Source: Kitasatospora aureofaciens (GTDB lineage: Bacteria; Actinomycetota; Actinomycetes; Streptomycetales; Streptomycetaceae). Taken from it: DNA of 64,000 nt. Below the pieces are notes generated by a model. That model worked only from the letters and a program-made list of their open reading frames with translations. It ran no database searches and had not been told where the DNA came from. Both the position numbers and the translations under genes were made by a program. The stretch lies in NCBI RefSeq assembly GCF_001188955.3, contig NZ_JPRF03000019.1, positions 1 to 64,000 of the forward strand, read 5' to 3'. Shown piece after piece: positions 56,646 through 64,000 of the stretch; position 1 is the first letter of the stretch; the number at the start of each line of letters is the position of its first letter.

Positions 56646-57365
56646 TCAGCGGAGTTGACCGGGCCTCCGGAGCAGGTCGGGGCGCGCGATGACCAGCGAG
56701 CGGCGGCTGGTGACGACGATGCCGCGGTCCCGCAGGGACTTGAGCAGCCGGGCGACGGCCTCCCGGGAGGCGCCGACCGAGCCGGCCAGCTCCTGCTGGC
56801 TGAGCGGGACGGAGACGACGATGCCCTCGGCGGTGCGGCGACCGTGGGTGCGGGCTAGTTCCAGCAGCAGGTCGGCGAGGCGTTCGCTGACGGTGAGCGA
56901 GGCGAACTTCAGCCGGTGGTGGTCTGCGGCCCGCAGCCGGTCGGTGGAGAGCGCGAGCAGCTGCATCGAGGCCGCGGGGGTGCGCTGGAGGTAGGCGGTG
57001 AAGGCGGCCCGGTCCACGGCGGTGGTCTCGACCTGTTCCAGCGCGGTGACGGTGGCCGCCCGGGGCCTTCCGCTGAGGGCGGCGGACTCGCCGACGATGT
57101 CGCCCGGCCCGCGCAGGGCGAGCAGCGCCTCGTACCCGTTCTCGGCGGCGGCGGTCACCTTGAGCCAGCCGCGCAGGACGAGCAGGACGTGGTCGGAGGG
57201 TTCGCCTTCGCGCAGCGCGGCGGTGCGCGCGGGGTAGTCGAGCCGGCGGCCGAGGGCGAGCAGCGCGGTGCGGTCGGCGTGGTCGAGCCGGGCCAGGAAG
57301 GGCACGCGGTCGTCGAGGCCGTGACCGGTCGCGGGACCTGGTCCGCCGGGCGGCGTGTTGGCCAT
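56646..57365 (-). CDS. Crp/Fnr-family regulator with cyclic-nucleotide-binding domain
   Basis: 239 residues. The N-terminal cNMP domain (about 20-130) retains the phosphate-binding cassette GESAALSGRPRAATV: Gly92, Glu93 and Arg102, the residues that hold the ribose and phosphate in CRP. The C-terminal HTH has PLSQQELAGSVGASREAVARLLKSLRDRGIV. No Fe-S cysteines of Fnr. Its position directly upstream of a cyclase gene, on the same strand, makes it a likely reader of the cyclase product. No ribosome-binding site is obvious. The 230 bases between this start and the divergent lipoprotein hold no gene. Confidence 0.88.
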   Translation of the reverse strand: MANTPPGGPGPATGHGLDDRVPFLARLDHADRTALLALGRRLDYPARTAALREGEPSDHVLLVLRGWLKVTAAAENGYEALLALRGPGDIVGESAALSGRPRAATVTALEQVETTAVDRAAFTAYLQRTPAASMQLLALSTDRLRAADHHRLKFASLTVSERLADLLLELARTHGRRTAEGIVVSVPLSQQELAGSVGASREAVARLLKSLRDRGIVVTSRRSLVIARPDLLRRPGQLR

Positions 57366-57595
57366 GCCTGATCAGCCCTTGTCGTCAGCGCCTGGGCGCG
57401 GTGGGCTCGGAGAGGTTGAGTGCGGGCAAACAAGCTACCGGCGAAGCGGCGTCCGCGCCGGTGAATCGGTGAATTGCCCGCCATCCCCCTCGCGGGGGAG
57501 CGGCGGGAACCGCTCCGGCGAGGGAGGTGGCGCAGGGTCCGGTCGAGGGAGGCTTCTCGGTGTCGGGATGACGGGGCTTGCGAAGGGGGCCGGAC

Positions 57596-58270
57596 ATGAA
57601 GCGGGTGCTGGGCGCGGTGGCGATCACGGCGGGGGTGCTGGTCGGGATGTCGGGCTGTCTGCCGATCGGGGACGACCGGGAGCACCGGACGGTCAGCTAC
57701 GGCGTGGCCGAGCAGGTCAAGGAGCTGGTGATCGAGGGGCAGAACGGCGGTGTCGTGGTGACCGGCGGCGGCGGGGCGGTGCATGTGGTCGAGGACCAGA
57801 ACTACCGGGGGGACGCGCCGAAGAGCACCCACGAGGTGAAGGACGGCGTGCTCCGGCTGACGTACGACTGCGACTCCTGCGGGATCGGGTACACCGTCAA
57901 CGTGCCGGCCGGGACCAAGGTGCGGGTCAAGGAGACGAACGGCGGCATCAAGCTGTCCGGGCTGGCCGCCGACGCCGAGGCCGACGTGACGAACGGCGGG
58001 GTCGAGGCCAGCGGGCTGACCTCTCCCCAGGTGCGGCTGGCCGCCGTGAACGGGGGTGTGCGGGCCGACTTCGCCGGCGCGCCGTCGAAGCTGGAGGCGA
58101 CGACCTCGAACGGTGGGGTGAATCTGAAGGTGCCGTCCGGGGAGGCGTACACGGTGGACGCACAGGCCACGACGGGCGGGATCGACGTGAGCATCCCCTC
58201 GCAGCCGGGCGCGGCGCACAGCATCACCGCCCGGGCGAAGACCGGCGGTGTGACGGTCAGCGGTGCCTGA
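57596..58270 (+). CDS. DUF4097-like beta-repeat lipoprotein
   Basis: 224 residues; signal peptide with lipobox VGMSGC (Cys about 22). The mature part consists of repeated strands with Asn-Gly-Gly turns (ETNGGIKLSG, VTNGGVEASG, AVNGGVRADF, TSNGGVNLKV, ATTGGIDVSI, KTGGVTVSG), about one every 19 residues, which is the DUF4097/adhesin-like pattern; Cys pair DCDSCGIGY is within it. In other genomes such proteins go with two-component systems and sense envelope stress. The histidine kinase gene follows, and the ATG has GAAGGGGGC upstream. Confidence 0.83.
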   Translation: MKRVLGAVAITAGVLVGMSGCLPIGDDREHRTVSYGVAEQVKELVIEGQNGGVVVTGGGGAVHVVEDQNYRGDAPKSTHEVKDGVLRLTYDCDSCGIGYTVNVPAGTKVRVKETNGGIKLSGLAADAEADVTNGGVEASGLTSPQVRLAAVNGGVRADFAGAPSKLEATTSNGGVNLKVPSGEAYTVDAQATTGGIDVSIPSQPGAAHSITARAKTGGVTVSGA

Positions 58271-58352
58271 CCGGGCGGTGCCGGAGGTTCTGCCGGTAGG
58301 GCATGATCTTCTGCGCGGGGGCGGGGTCCCCGGGTACGGGGGAGGTACGGCG

Positions 58353-59540
58353 GTGGAGCGCGTCGCGCGCTGGCGGACATGGACGGCCGGGCTGAGCCCG
58401 TACGTGCTGGACTCGTCTCTGGCGCTGGTGTCGGCAGGGATCGCGGTGTGGGCGGTCTACAACGACGACACCCGTTGGCCCACGTGGGTCTACCTGTTGG
58501 CGGTGGCCACCGCGGTGCCGCTGCCGTGGCGGCGCAGGGCACCACTGACCGTGCTGGCGCTGTACAGCGCCGCCGAGATCACGCTGTCCGTGCTGGCGCA
58601 CTCGGCGAACGCCCAGGTGCCGCTGGCCGGTGTCCTCGGCCTGTACACGGTGGCGGAGCGGTGTTCGGACCGGGCGCGTTGGTCGGTGCTGGCCGTCACG
58701 GTCGTCGGCAACGTGGTCGGCACCCATTCGCCGAACGGCGCGCTGTTCAGCGTGCTCACCTCGGCGGGCTCGTTCGTCTTCGGCGCCCTGGTGCGCACCC
58801 AGCGGCAGTTGGTCCGGGTGGAGGCGGAGCGGGCGCGGGAGGCCGGGGTGCGGGCGGCCAGCGAGGCGGCCCGGGCGGTCGCCGAGGAGCGGTCCCGGAT
58901 CGCCCGGGAGATGCACGACATCCTGGCGCACGCCGTCTCGCTGATGGTCATCCAGGCCGAGGCCGGGCCGCTGGTGGTGCGCGACAACCCGGACCGGGCG
59001 ATCCGCGCCTTCGACACCATCGCCGACTCCGGCCGTGATGCGATGGTCCAACTGCGGCGGGTGCTCGGGGTGTTGAAGGACCCGGAGGCGGGGCGGGAGC
59101 TGGCGCCGCAGCCCCGGCTGGCCGAACTGGCGGACGTGGTCGAGCGGGTGCGCCGGTCCGGCCTGGGGGTCGAGCTCGAACTCGCCGACGGGCTGGGCGC
59201 GCTGCCCGCCGATGTGGAGGCGGCCGCGTTCCGGATCGTGCAGGAGGCGCTGACCAACACCGTCAAGCACTCCGGGGCCGACCGGGCCGCGATCCGGGTG
59301 CGGCGCTCCGGCGAGGTGCTGGAGGTGGTGGTCTCCGACAACGGCCGCGGGGTGCCGCTGGCCGCCGACCGTACGGTGGCCGGCTGGTCCGGCGGGCGCG
59401 GGCTGGTCGGCATCCGCGAGCGGGCGGCGGCCTGCGGCGGCCGGGCCGAGGCCGGTCCGGGGCCGGAGGGCAGGGGTTTCCTGGTGAGTGCCCGGCTGCC
59501 GCTGGGGCCGGCGGGCGTGGTGGAGAGGGTGGGCGGATGA
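58353..59540 (+). CDS. NarL-type sensor histidine kinase (HisKA_3)
   Basis: 395 residues. Four to five helices in the N-terminal 140 residues, no large extracellular domain, then a coiled segment and the HisKA_3 motif ERSRIAREMHDILAHAVSLMV with His188, and the ATPase with IVQEALTNTVKHSGA, DNGRGV and GLVGIRERAAACGG. GTG 58353 is chosen because GGGGGAGG precedes it; a GTG at 58263 overlapping the lipoprotein stop would add 30 residues without sense. Cognate regulator follows with an ATGA overlap. The lipoprotein upstream may be its sensor. Confidence 0.9.
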   Translation: MERVARWRTWTAGLSPYVLDSSLALVSAGIAVWAVYNDDTRWPTWVYLLAVATAVPLPWRRRAPLTVLALYSAAEITLSVLAHSANAQVPLAGVLGLYTVAERCSDRARWSVLAVTVVGNVVGTHSPNGALFSVLTSAGSFVFGALVRTQRQLVRVEAERAREAGVRAASEAARAVAEERSRIAREMHDILAHAVSLMVIQAEAGPLVVRDNPDRAIRAFDTIADSGRDAMVQLRRVLGVLKDPEAGRELAPQPRLAELADVVERVRRSGLGVELELADGLGALPADVEAAAFRIVQEALTNTVKHSGADRAAIRVRRSGEVLEVVVSDNGRGVPLAADRTVAGWSGGRGLVGIRERAAACGGRAEAGPGPEGRGFLVSARLPLGPAGVVERVGG

Positions 59541-60217
59541 CGCCGATACGGGTGGTGGTCGCGGACGACCAGGAGCTGGTGCGGGCCGGGTTCGGGATGA
59601 TCCTGGACGCCCAGCCGGACATCGAGGTGGTGGCCGAGGCCTGCGACGGCGCCGAGGCGGTCGAGGCGGTGCGGGCGCACAACCCGGACGTGCTGCTGCT
59701 GGACGTCCGGATGCCGGTGATGGACGGCCTGGAGGCGGCCCGCCGGGTGTGCGCGGAGTTCCCGGCCACCAAGGTCATCATGCTGACCACCTTCGACATC
59801 GACGACTACGTCTTCGACGCGCTGTACGCGGGCGCCAGCGGCTTCCTGCTGAAGGACGTCCGACGGGACGACCTGGCGCACGGGGTGCGGATGGTCGCCT
59901 CGGGGGAGGCACTGCTCGCGCCCTCGGTGACCAGGCGGCTGATCGGCGAGTTCGCCGCCCGCCGGCCGGGCAGCCACGAGCGGGCGGTGCGGCCGCCGTC
60001 CAAGCTGCTGGAACAGCTGACCCTGCGCGAGCACGAGACGCTGCGGCTGATCGCGCGCGGGCTGTCCAACGCGGAGATCGCGGCCGAGCTGGTGGTCAGC
60101 GAGCACACCGTGAAGACCCACGTCAGCAATGTGCTGAGCAAGCTCGGGCTGCGCGACCGGGTGCACGCCGTGGTGTTCGCGTACGAGGCCGGGGCGGTGG
60201 TGGCGGGCGAGTCCTGA
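59537..60217 (+). CDS. NarL/LuxR-family response regulator
   Basis: 226 residues; receiver domain with Asp10-Asp11, phosphorylation site Asp56 in VLLLDVRMPVMDG and Lys in GASGFLLKDV; C-terminal LuxR HTH with LTLREHETLRLIARGLSNAEIAAELVVSEHTVKTHVSNVLSKLGLRDR. The ATG overlaps the kinase stop by 4 bases. Targets are unknown; the adjacent membrane protein gene is one candidate. Hairpin-like ACTCCCCCGTACGGGGGAGG follows the stop. Confidence 0.95.
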   Translation: MTPIRVVVADDQELVRAGFGMILDAQPDIEVVAEACDGAEAVEAVRAHNPDVLLLDVRMPVMDGLEAARRVCAEFPATKVIMLTTFDIDDYVFDALYAGASGFLLKDVRRDDLAHGVRMVASGEALLAPSVTRRLIGEFAARRPGSHERAVRPPSKLLEQLTLREHETLRLIARGLSNAEIAAELVVSEHTVKTHVSNVLSKLGLRDRVHAVVFAYEAGAVVAGES

Positions 60218-60368
60218 GGAACTCCCCCGTACGGGGGAGGGGCCGGGTTAGCCGGTACGGGCGATCCGCGACGAGGGGCCCGGACGGAAGGCTCAGGGGT
60301 GTCGGAACGGACACGGGCCAGCGGCCACGGACAGTGGTCCGCGGGCCCCGGACACGGGAGAACCTCGC

Positions 60369-60980
60369 ATGAACGCCCCTCGGAACAGCCGCCTCACCGG
60401 CTACGCCGCCGTCGGAGCCCCCGCGCTGATGGCCCTCTACGGCGGGATCCGCCTGGTGCCCGGCTCCCGCCAGCCGGGCCTCGGCTGGACCGCCGGGCAC
60501 ACCGCGATGTTCGCCGGCCTGCTGCTGTTCGTCCCGGTGCTGCTCGCCCTGCGTGCCCTGCTCGCCCCGCGCGGCACCACGGCCGGGAAGCTGGCCGCGA
60601 ACGCCGCGCTGGGGACGGCGTTCGCGGGCCTGCTGGCCTCGCTGGTGCAGATCGGGATCGACCTGTACGTCGGCGTGGTCTCGGCGACCAAGGAGGAGCA
60701 GTCGCGGCTGTTCGGGCGGGTCCAGGACGTCCCCGGGGTGCTCCCGGCCGTGTACCAGGTCGGCCCGCTGCTGTTCTACGTCGGCCTGCTGGCGCTGCTG
60801 GTCGCCGCCTCGGTGGGGGCGGGCCGGACGCTGCCCTGGTGGAGCCCGGTGCTGATGCTGGTCGGCACCCTCGCCACGGGCGTCGACCTGGCCTTCATCC
60901 CGCTCGCCGCGGCCTGCTACCTGGTCGCCCTCGCCCCGTTGACCCGCCCGGCCACCGCCCTGCGCCCGGCACTGGCCTGA
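60369..60980 (+). CDS. small integral membrane protein, unknown function
   Basis: 203 residues with about five hydrophobic segments (GYAAVGAPALMALYG, MFAGLLLFVPVLLALRALL, LGTAFAGLLASLVQIGIDLYVG, FYVGLLALLVAASVG, WWSPVLMLVGTLATGVDLAFIPLAAACYLVAL). I do not recognise a named family; such proteins are frequent beside NarL-type two-component systems in Streptomyces. ATG preceded by GGGAGA. It lies on the same strand as the two-component pair, 151 bases after the regulator, and may be its target. Confidence 0.78.
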   Translation: MNAPRNSRLTGYAAVGAPALMALYGGIRLVPGSRQPGLGWTAGHTAMFAGLLLFVPVLLALRALLAPRGTTAGKLAANAALGTAFAGLLASLVQIGIDLYVGVVSATKEEQSRLFGRVQDVPGVLPAVYQVGPLLFYVGLLALLVAASVGAGRTLPWWSPVLMLVGTLATGVDLAFIPLAAACYLVALAPLTRPATALRPALA

Positions 60981-61071
60981 CCGGTGTTGGGCTCGATCGG
61001 CGTTGGGCCTGACCGGGATCGGCCCGCCCGGCACTGGCCCGACCCGCTCCGGACTGACCGGCGGTCGGCCG

Positions 61072-62871
61072 TCAGCTCATCCGGAACACCGGCCCGCGCG
61101 GGGTGAACGGCAGCCCGGCGCCGCGCGGGACGAGGAAGGCGTGCTCGCGGCGCACCCGCAGCACGTCGCACTCGCCGTCGGTGATCACCAGGACGGGTGC
61201 CCCGGGCGGGAAGTCCTCGGCCCGCTCCAGCAGGTCGATTCCCGGCTGGAGGACGGTGCCGCCCCGGCCGTGCACCCGGAGCCGCCCGGCGATCTCCTCG
61301 ACCGGGAGGTACCCGGCGTCGTGCGGGGCGGCGTCGCAGTGCACCACCCGGGCGGCCGGGACGTCCCGGGCGGCGGCGTACGAGGCGATCGCCCCGAGCG
61401 CCTTGCCGAGCAGCGTCCGGTCCATCGAGCCCGAGGTGTCCAGGACGACCCCGAAGGTGCAGCGCGGGACCTCCTCCTCGGGGCGGTAGCGGCCGGCCCG
61501 GGGGATGTCCGGGGTGGCGGACTGCCGGCGGGCCGGGCGGGAGTAGCTGCGCACCGGCTCCGGGCTCGGCACGAACTCGTCGAACCAGCGCGCCAGTCGG
61601 GCGTCCCAGGGCAGCGGCGGGTGGGCGAGCGCGCGGATCTCCTCGACCAGTCCGGCCGGGAGCAGGCCGCGTCCGCGCTGGTGCAGTTCGAAGCCCTGCT
61701 GCAGCCCGCGCCGGTAGAAGTCGTCGAGGTCCACGTAGGTGCGCCGGTCGCGCACCAGCGGTTCGCCGAGGACGTCCGGGCGGTTCTTGCCGGCCAGGGT
61801 GGCGAGGCGGCGGATCCGGCGCTGGTCGCGGGCGATCCGGTCGTACACCTCCTCGGCGGACAGGCCCTTGAACTGCGGGTCGTGCAGCAGCCCGTCGGGC
61901 ATCTCGCCGACGCCCATCTCCAGCAGCCAGCCGTTGATGACGTAGTCGGCGGCGACGTTGAACAGGAACGGGTCCCGCCCGCCGCGGCGCTCGCCGTGCC
62001 GCAGGGCGGCGTGCAGGATCTCGTGCCCGAGGACGAACCGCCACTCCTCGTCGGAGTGGTGGCGCAGCGGGTTGACGTAGATCTCGCCGACCTCGGCGTT
62101 GACCGCGGCGACGGCGATGTCGTGCGCCCGGGCGAGTTCGGCGTCGGCCACGACGGTGAGGCCGGCTGCGATGCCGCCGAGCAGCGGGTACGAGGAGACG
62201 AACCAGTTGAGCGCCCTGGTCCACGGCCGCTCGGGCAGGCGCTCGCCGGTGTCGGCGTCGATCCGGCCGCCGGCCCGGTCCATCGCGGCCGACATGGTGC
62301 GGGTGAGGGCGGCGGCGAAGGACGCCTGCCAGTCCTCGGGGACCAGGCCGTGGCCGTGCCACTCGACCAGCAGCTGGTCACGGCCGCCGGAGCCGGCGGC
62401 TCCGGCCGTCCCGGCGGTGCCGGCCGTCGGCAGGCCGTCGCGGCGCCAGCGGGCGGCCAGCTCCTCCTCGTCTCCGCCCGGGTACTCCTGGGGGAGTGCG
62501 ACCGGGGCACGGCCGACCGGGAAGGTGGCGAGGAAGCGGTTGACCACGGTGCAGCGGGCGGCGGCCGCGGGCGGGTCGGGCTGGACCCGGGTGCCGCGGG
62601 CGGCCGGGAGGTGGCCGAAGCCGAGGTGCAGCAGGCAGTGGGCCAGCACCCAGGCCCACTCCTCGGGTTCGGCCCGGCGGCGCGGGTTGACGTGCACGGT
62701 GCCGTCGGAGTCGACCACCGCCCAGCCGTCCGGCGGGGCGGTGGTGCAGTCCCGGGTGCGGCAGACGTCGGCGCGCAGGGCGGCGAAGGCCGGGTTGCGG
62801 CGCAGCAGCCGGACGCCCTCGGCGAAGGACTCGGCGCCCGGGTCCGCCGGCTTCGCGGGGGAGGGCTTCAC
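61072..62871 (-). CDS. VWA-like metallopeptidase-domain protein (DUF2201 type)
   Basis: 599 residues. The N-terminal half is a putative metallopeptidase domain with the zinc motif HEILH (His283-His287) followed by ALRHGERRGG and NVAADYVINGWL; an earlier HCLLHLGFGH (about 77-86) is a degenerate second copy. The C-terminal VWA-like domain has the MIDAS motif DTSGSM (Asp478) and VITDGECD. Proteins of this type pair with MoxR ATPases that act as metal-dependent chaperones or in activation of metalloenzymes. The GTG start overlaps the MoxR gene stop by 4 bases, so they are made together. Confidence 0.87.
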   Translation of the reverse strand: MKPSPAKPADPGAESFAEGVRLLRRNPAFAALRADVCRTRDCTTAPPDGWAVVDSDGTVHVNPRRRAEPEEWAWVLAHCLLHLGFGHLPAARGTRVQPDPPAAAARCTVVNRFLATFPVGRAPVALPQEYPGGDEEELAARWRRDGLPTAGTAGTAGAAGSGGRDQLLVEWHGHGLVPEDWQASFAAALTRTMSAAMDRAGGRIDADTGERLPERPWTRALNWFVSSYPLLGGIAAGLTVVADAELARAHDIAVAAVNAEVGEIYVNPLRHHSDEEWRFVLGHEILHAALRHGERRGGRDPFLFNVAADYVINGWLLEMGVGEMPDGLLHDPQFKGLSAEEVYDRIARDQRRIRRLATLAGKNRPDVLGEPLVRDRRTYVDLDDFYRRGLQQGFELHQRGRGLLPAGLVEEIRALAHPPLPWDARLARWFDEFVPSPEPVRSYSRPARRQSATPDIPRAGRYRPEEEVPRCTFGVVLDTSGSMDRTLLGKALGAIASYAAARDVPAARVVHCDAAPHDAGYLPVEEIAGRLRVHGRGGTVLQPGIDLLERAEDFPPGAPVLVITDGECDVLRVRREHAFLVPRGAGLPFTPRGPVFRMS

Positions 62872-63932
62872 CGGCGGGCCTCGACCAGCCGGGGCATGTC
62901 CCGGGCGGCCTCGATCAGGAACCAGGAGGGCAGCACCGGGTTGCCGTCCGCGCCGTCGGCGATCACCGTCTGGGCGACCTCCACCGAGATCTCGGCCAGC
63001 TGCACCAGCAGCGACTTGGCCCGGAAGGCGGTCTGCCGCTGCGCCCCGGAGGCGTGCTCCTTGCGGGCGGGCAGCTCCTTGACCAGGCGGCCGCGGAAGG
63101 CGTCGGCCAGGTAGTAGAGCAGGTCGCGGTCCTCCAGCCGGTGCGGCCAGCGGGCGTCGCCCTTGAGGATCGCCTCCAGGCCGTAGGAGTTGCGGACGAT
63201 CTTCGCGTAGCCGCAGAAGGCGACCGCGTGCTGCGCGCTGAGCAGCCCGTACGTGACGACCTTGAGGGTCTCCTCGTCCAGGGCGGGGCCGAAGGAGTGC
63301 AGCGCGTCGGAGAGCATGTGCCAGGCGCGCGGGGTGGAGAACGGCTCCTCGGTCTTGGGCGGGGCGGACCACAGGTGGTCGGGCCGGTCGGTGAGGTGGT
63401 CGACGATCCAGGGGTGGATGCCGGCGCCGGCCGCCCAGCGCAGCCAGTCCTCGGCGCTGGCCCGCAGGTGGACGTGGACCATGCGGTTGACCAGAGCGGA
63501 CGCCATCGGGCGGGCGAGCGCGCCATCGGTGGCGCGGTTCCCGGCGCCGATCACGATCGAGCCGGGCGGCAGCTCGTACGAGCCGATCCGGCGGTCCAGG
63601 ATCAGCGAGTAGAAGGCCTTCTGGACGTCCGGCGAGGCCGCGTTGAGCTCGTCCAGGAACAGGCAGTACGGCTCGTCGCGGGCGATCTGCTCGGGCGGGC
63701 AGAACCGGGAGCGGCCCTCCGGGGTGAGCTGCGGGACGCCGATCAGGTCCTCCGGGGCGAGCTGGGTGCCGACCAGGCTCACGCACTCCAGTCCCAGCGA
63801 CTCGGCGAACGCCCTGACCAGGGAGGACTTCCCGATCCCGGGAGCGCCCCAGAGGAACACGGGGCGGACGGTGGCCAGGCCGAGCAAAAGCTCGGGGACC
63901 TGCGAGGGCGAGACGCTGACTGCTCCCTGCAC
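62868..63932 (-). CDS. MoxR-family AAA+ ATPase
   Basis: 354 residues. Walker A GAPGIGKS at 29-36, Walker B CLFLDELNAASPDVQKAFYSLI, sensor 1 GAGNRATDGALARPMASALVNRM and lid region. The pattern VSVSPSQVPELLLGL before the P-loop is that of the MoxR branch associated with DUF2201/VWA proteins. It likely remodels a client together with the VWA protein encoded just downstream. The GTG start follows AAGGAG. Upstream (63933-64000) holds no gene; a TTGACA at 63983-63988 on the plus strand may be a -35 box for a gene beyond the window. Confidence 0.9.
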   Translation of the reverse strand: MQGAVSVSPSQVPELLLGLATVRPVFLWGAPGIGKSSLVRAFAESLGLECVSLVGTQLAPEDLIGVPQLTPEGRSRFCPPEQIARDEPYCLFLDELNAASPDVQKAFYSLILDRRIGSYELPPGSIVIGAGNRATDGALARPMASALVNRMVHVHLRASAEDWLRWAAGAGIHPWIVDHLTDRPDHLWSAPPKTEEPFSTPRAWHMLSDALHSFGPALDEETLKVVTYGLLSAQHAVAFCGYAKIVRNSYGLEAILKGDARWPHRLEDRDLLYYLADAFRGRLVKELPARKEHASGAQRQTAFRAKSLLVQLAEISVEVAQTVIADGADGNPVLPSWFLIEAARDMPRLVEARR

Positions 63933-64000
63933 GGGGCTCCTTCACGGAAACGCTGGGTGACCGGCCCAGTGTGCGGCGGGAGTTGACACGGCGCACCCGG

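Overview
The window comes from a very GC-rich actinobacterium. Gene content and order point to the family Streptomycetaceae (Streptomyces or Kitasatospora). The order tRNA-Trp, secE, nusG, rplK, rplA, lipoproteins, rplJ, rplL, rpoB, rpoC, with rpmG, two hydratase genes, murB, add and an aspartate aminotransferase upstream, matches my memory of the Streptomyces chromosomal core. Promoters of the TANNNT type placed 5-8 bases before start codons (leaderless mRNAs), GTG/TTG starts and 4-base stop/start overlaps are also typical. The species cannot be named from the sequence alone.

Layout. 1-8.3 kb: the 3' part of a complex I operon (nuoH to nuoN) with a divergent NuoI, probably the second nuo cluster of this family, followed by an HtpX-like protease. 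9.5-17.1 kb: accessory regulators and enzymes (MocR regulator divergent from an EamA transporter, BlaI/M56 protease pair, LysR regulator divergent from an oxidoreductase, a Mug-type DNA glycosylase, a PAP2 enzyme). 17.1-24.5 kb: a decayed zone. It holds C-terminal stumps of an MFS transporter, an HTH regulator, an APC permease and KdpC, a tRNA-Tyr gene of the kind used as the SLP1 attachment site, and an orphan KdpD/KdpE pair flanked on both sides by GTCAA direct repeats with 11-base spacing. 24.5-33.5 kb: an amidohydrolase, tRNA-Thr and tRNA-Met, rpmG, two MaoC/hotdog hydratase subunits, a TetR/MFS efflux pair with visible operators, murB, an adenosine deaminase-like gene and an aminotransferase. 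33.7-50.4 kb: the transcription/translation core, including four related lipoproteins between rplA and rplJ and an L10-type leader.

50.5-57.4 kb is the most interesting part. Six minus-strand genes follow one another: a Crp/Fnr regulator, a class III nucleotide cyclase with its catalytic residues in place, a degenerate P-loop protein, a possible SPFH-like protein, a membrane protein resembling the Pycsar effector PycTM, and an HtpX/M48 protease. The cyclase C-terminus and the P-loop protein N-terminus share a 30-residue glycine-rich tag (22 identical positions). A Crp-like box lies between the regulator and the cyclase. I read this as a cyclic-nucleotide signalling cassette, probably a conflict or stress system related to Pycsar but with extra components.

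57.6-64 kb: a DUF4097-like lipoprotein with a NarL-type two-component system, a small membrane protein, and a MoxR ATPase/VWA metallopeptidase-like pair. All functional calls are by recognition of motifs and remembered families; no database search was run.
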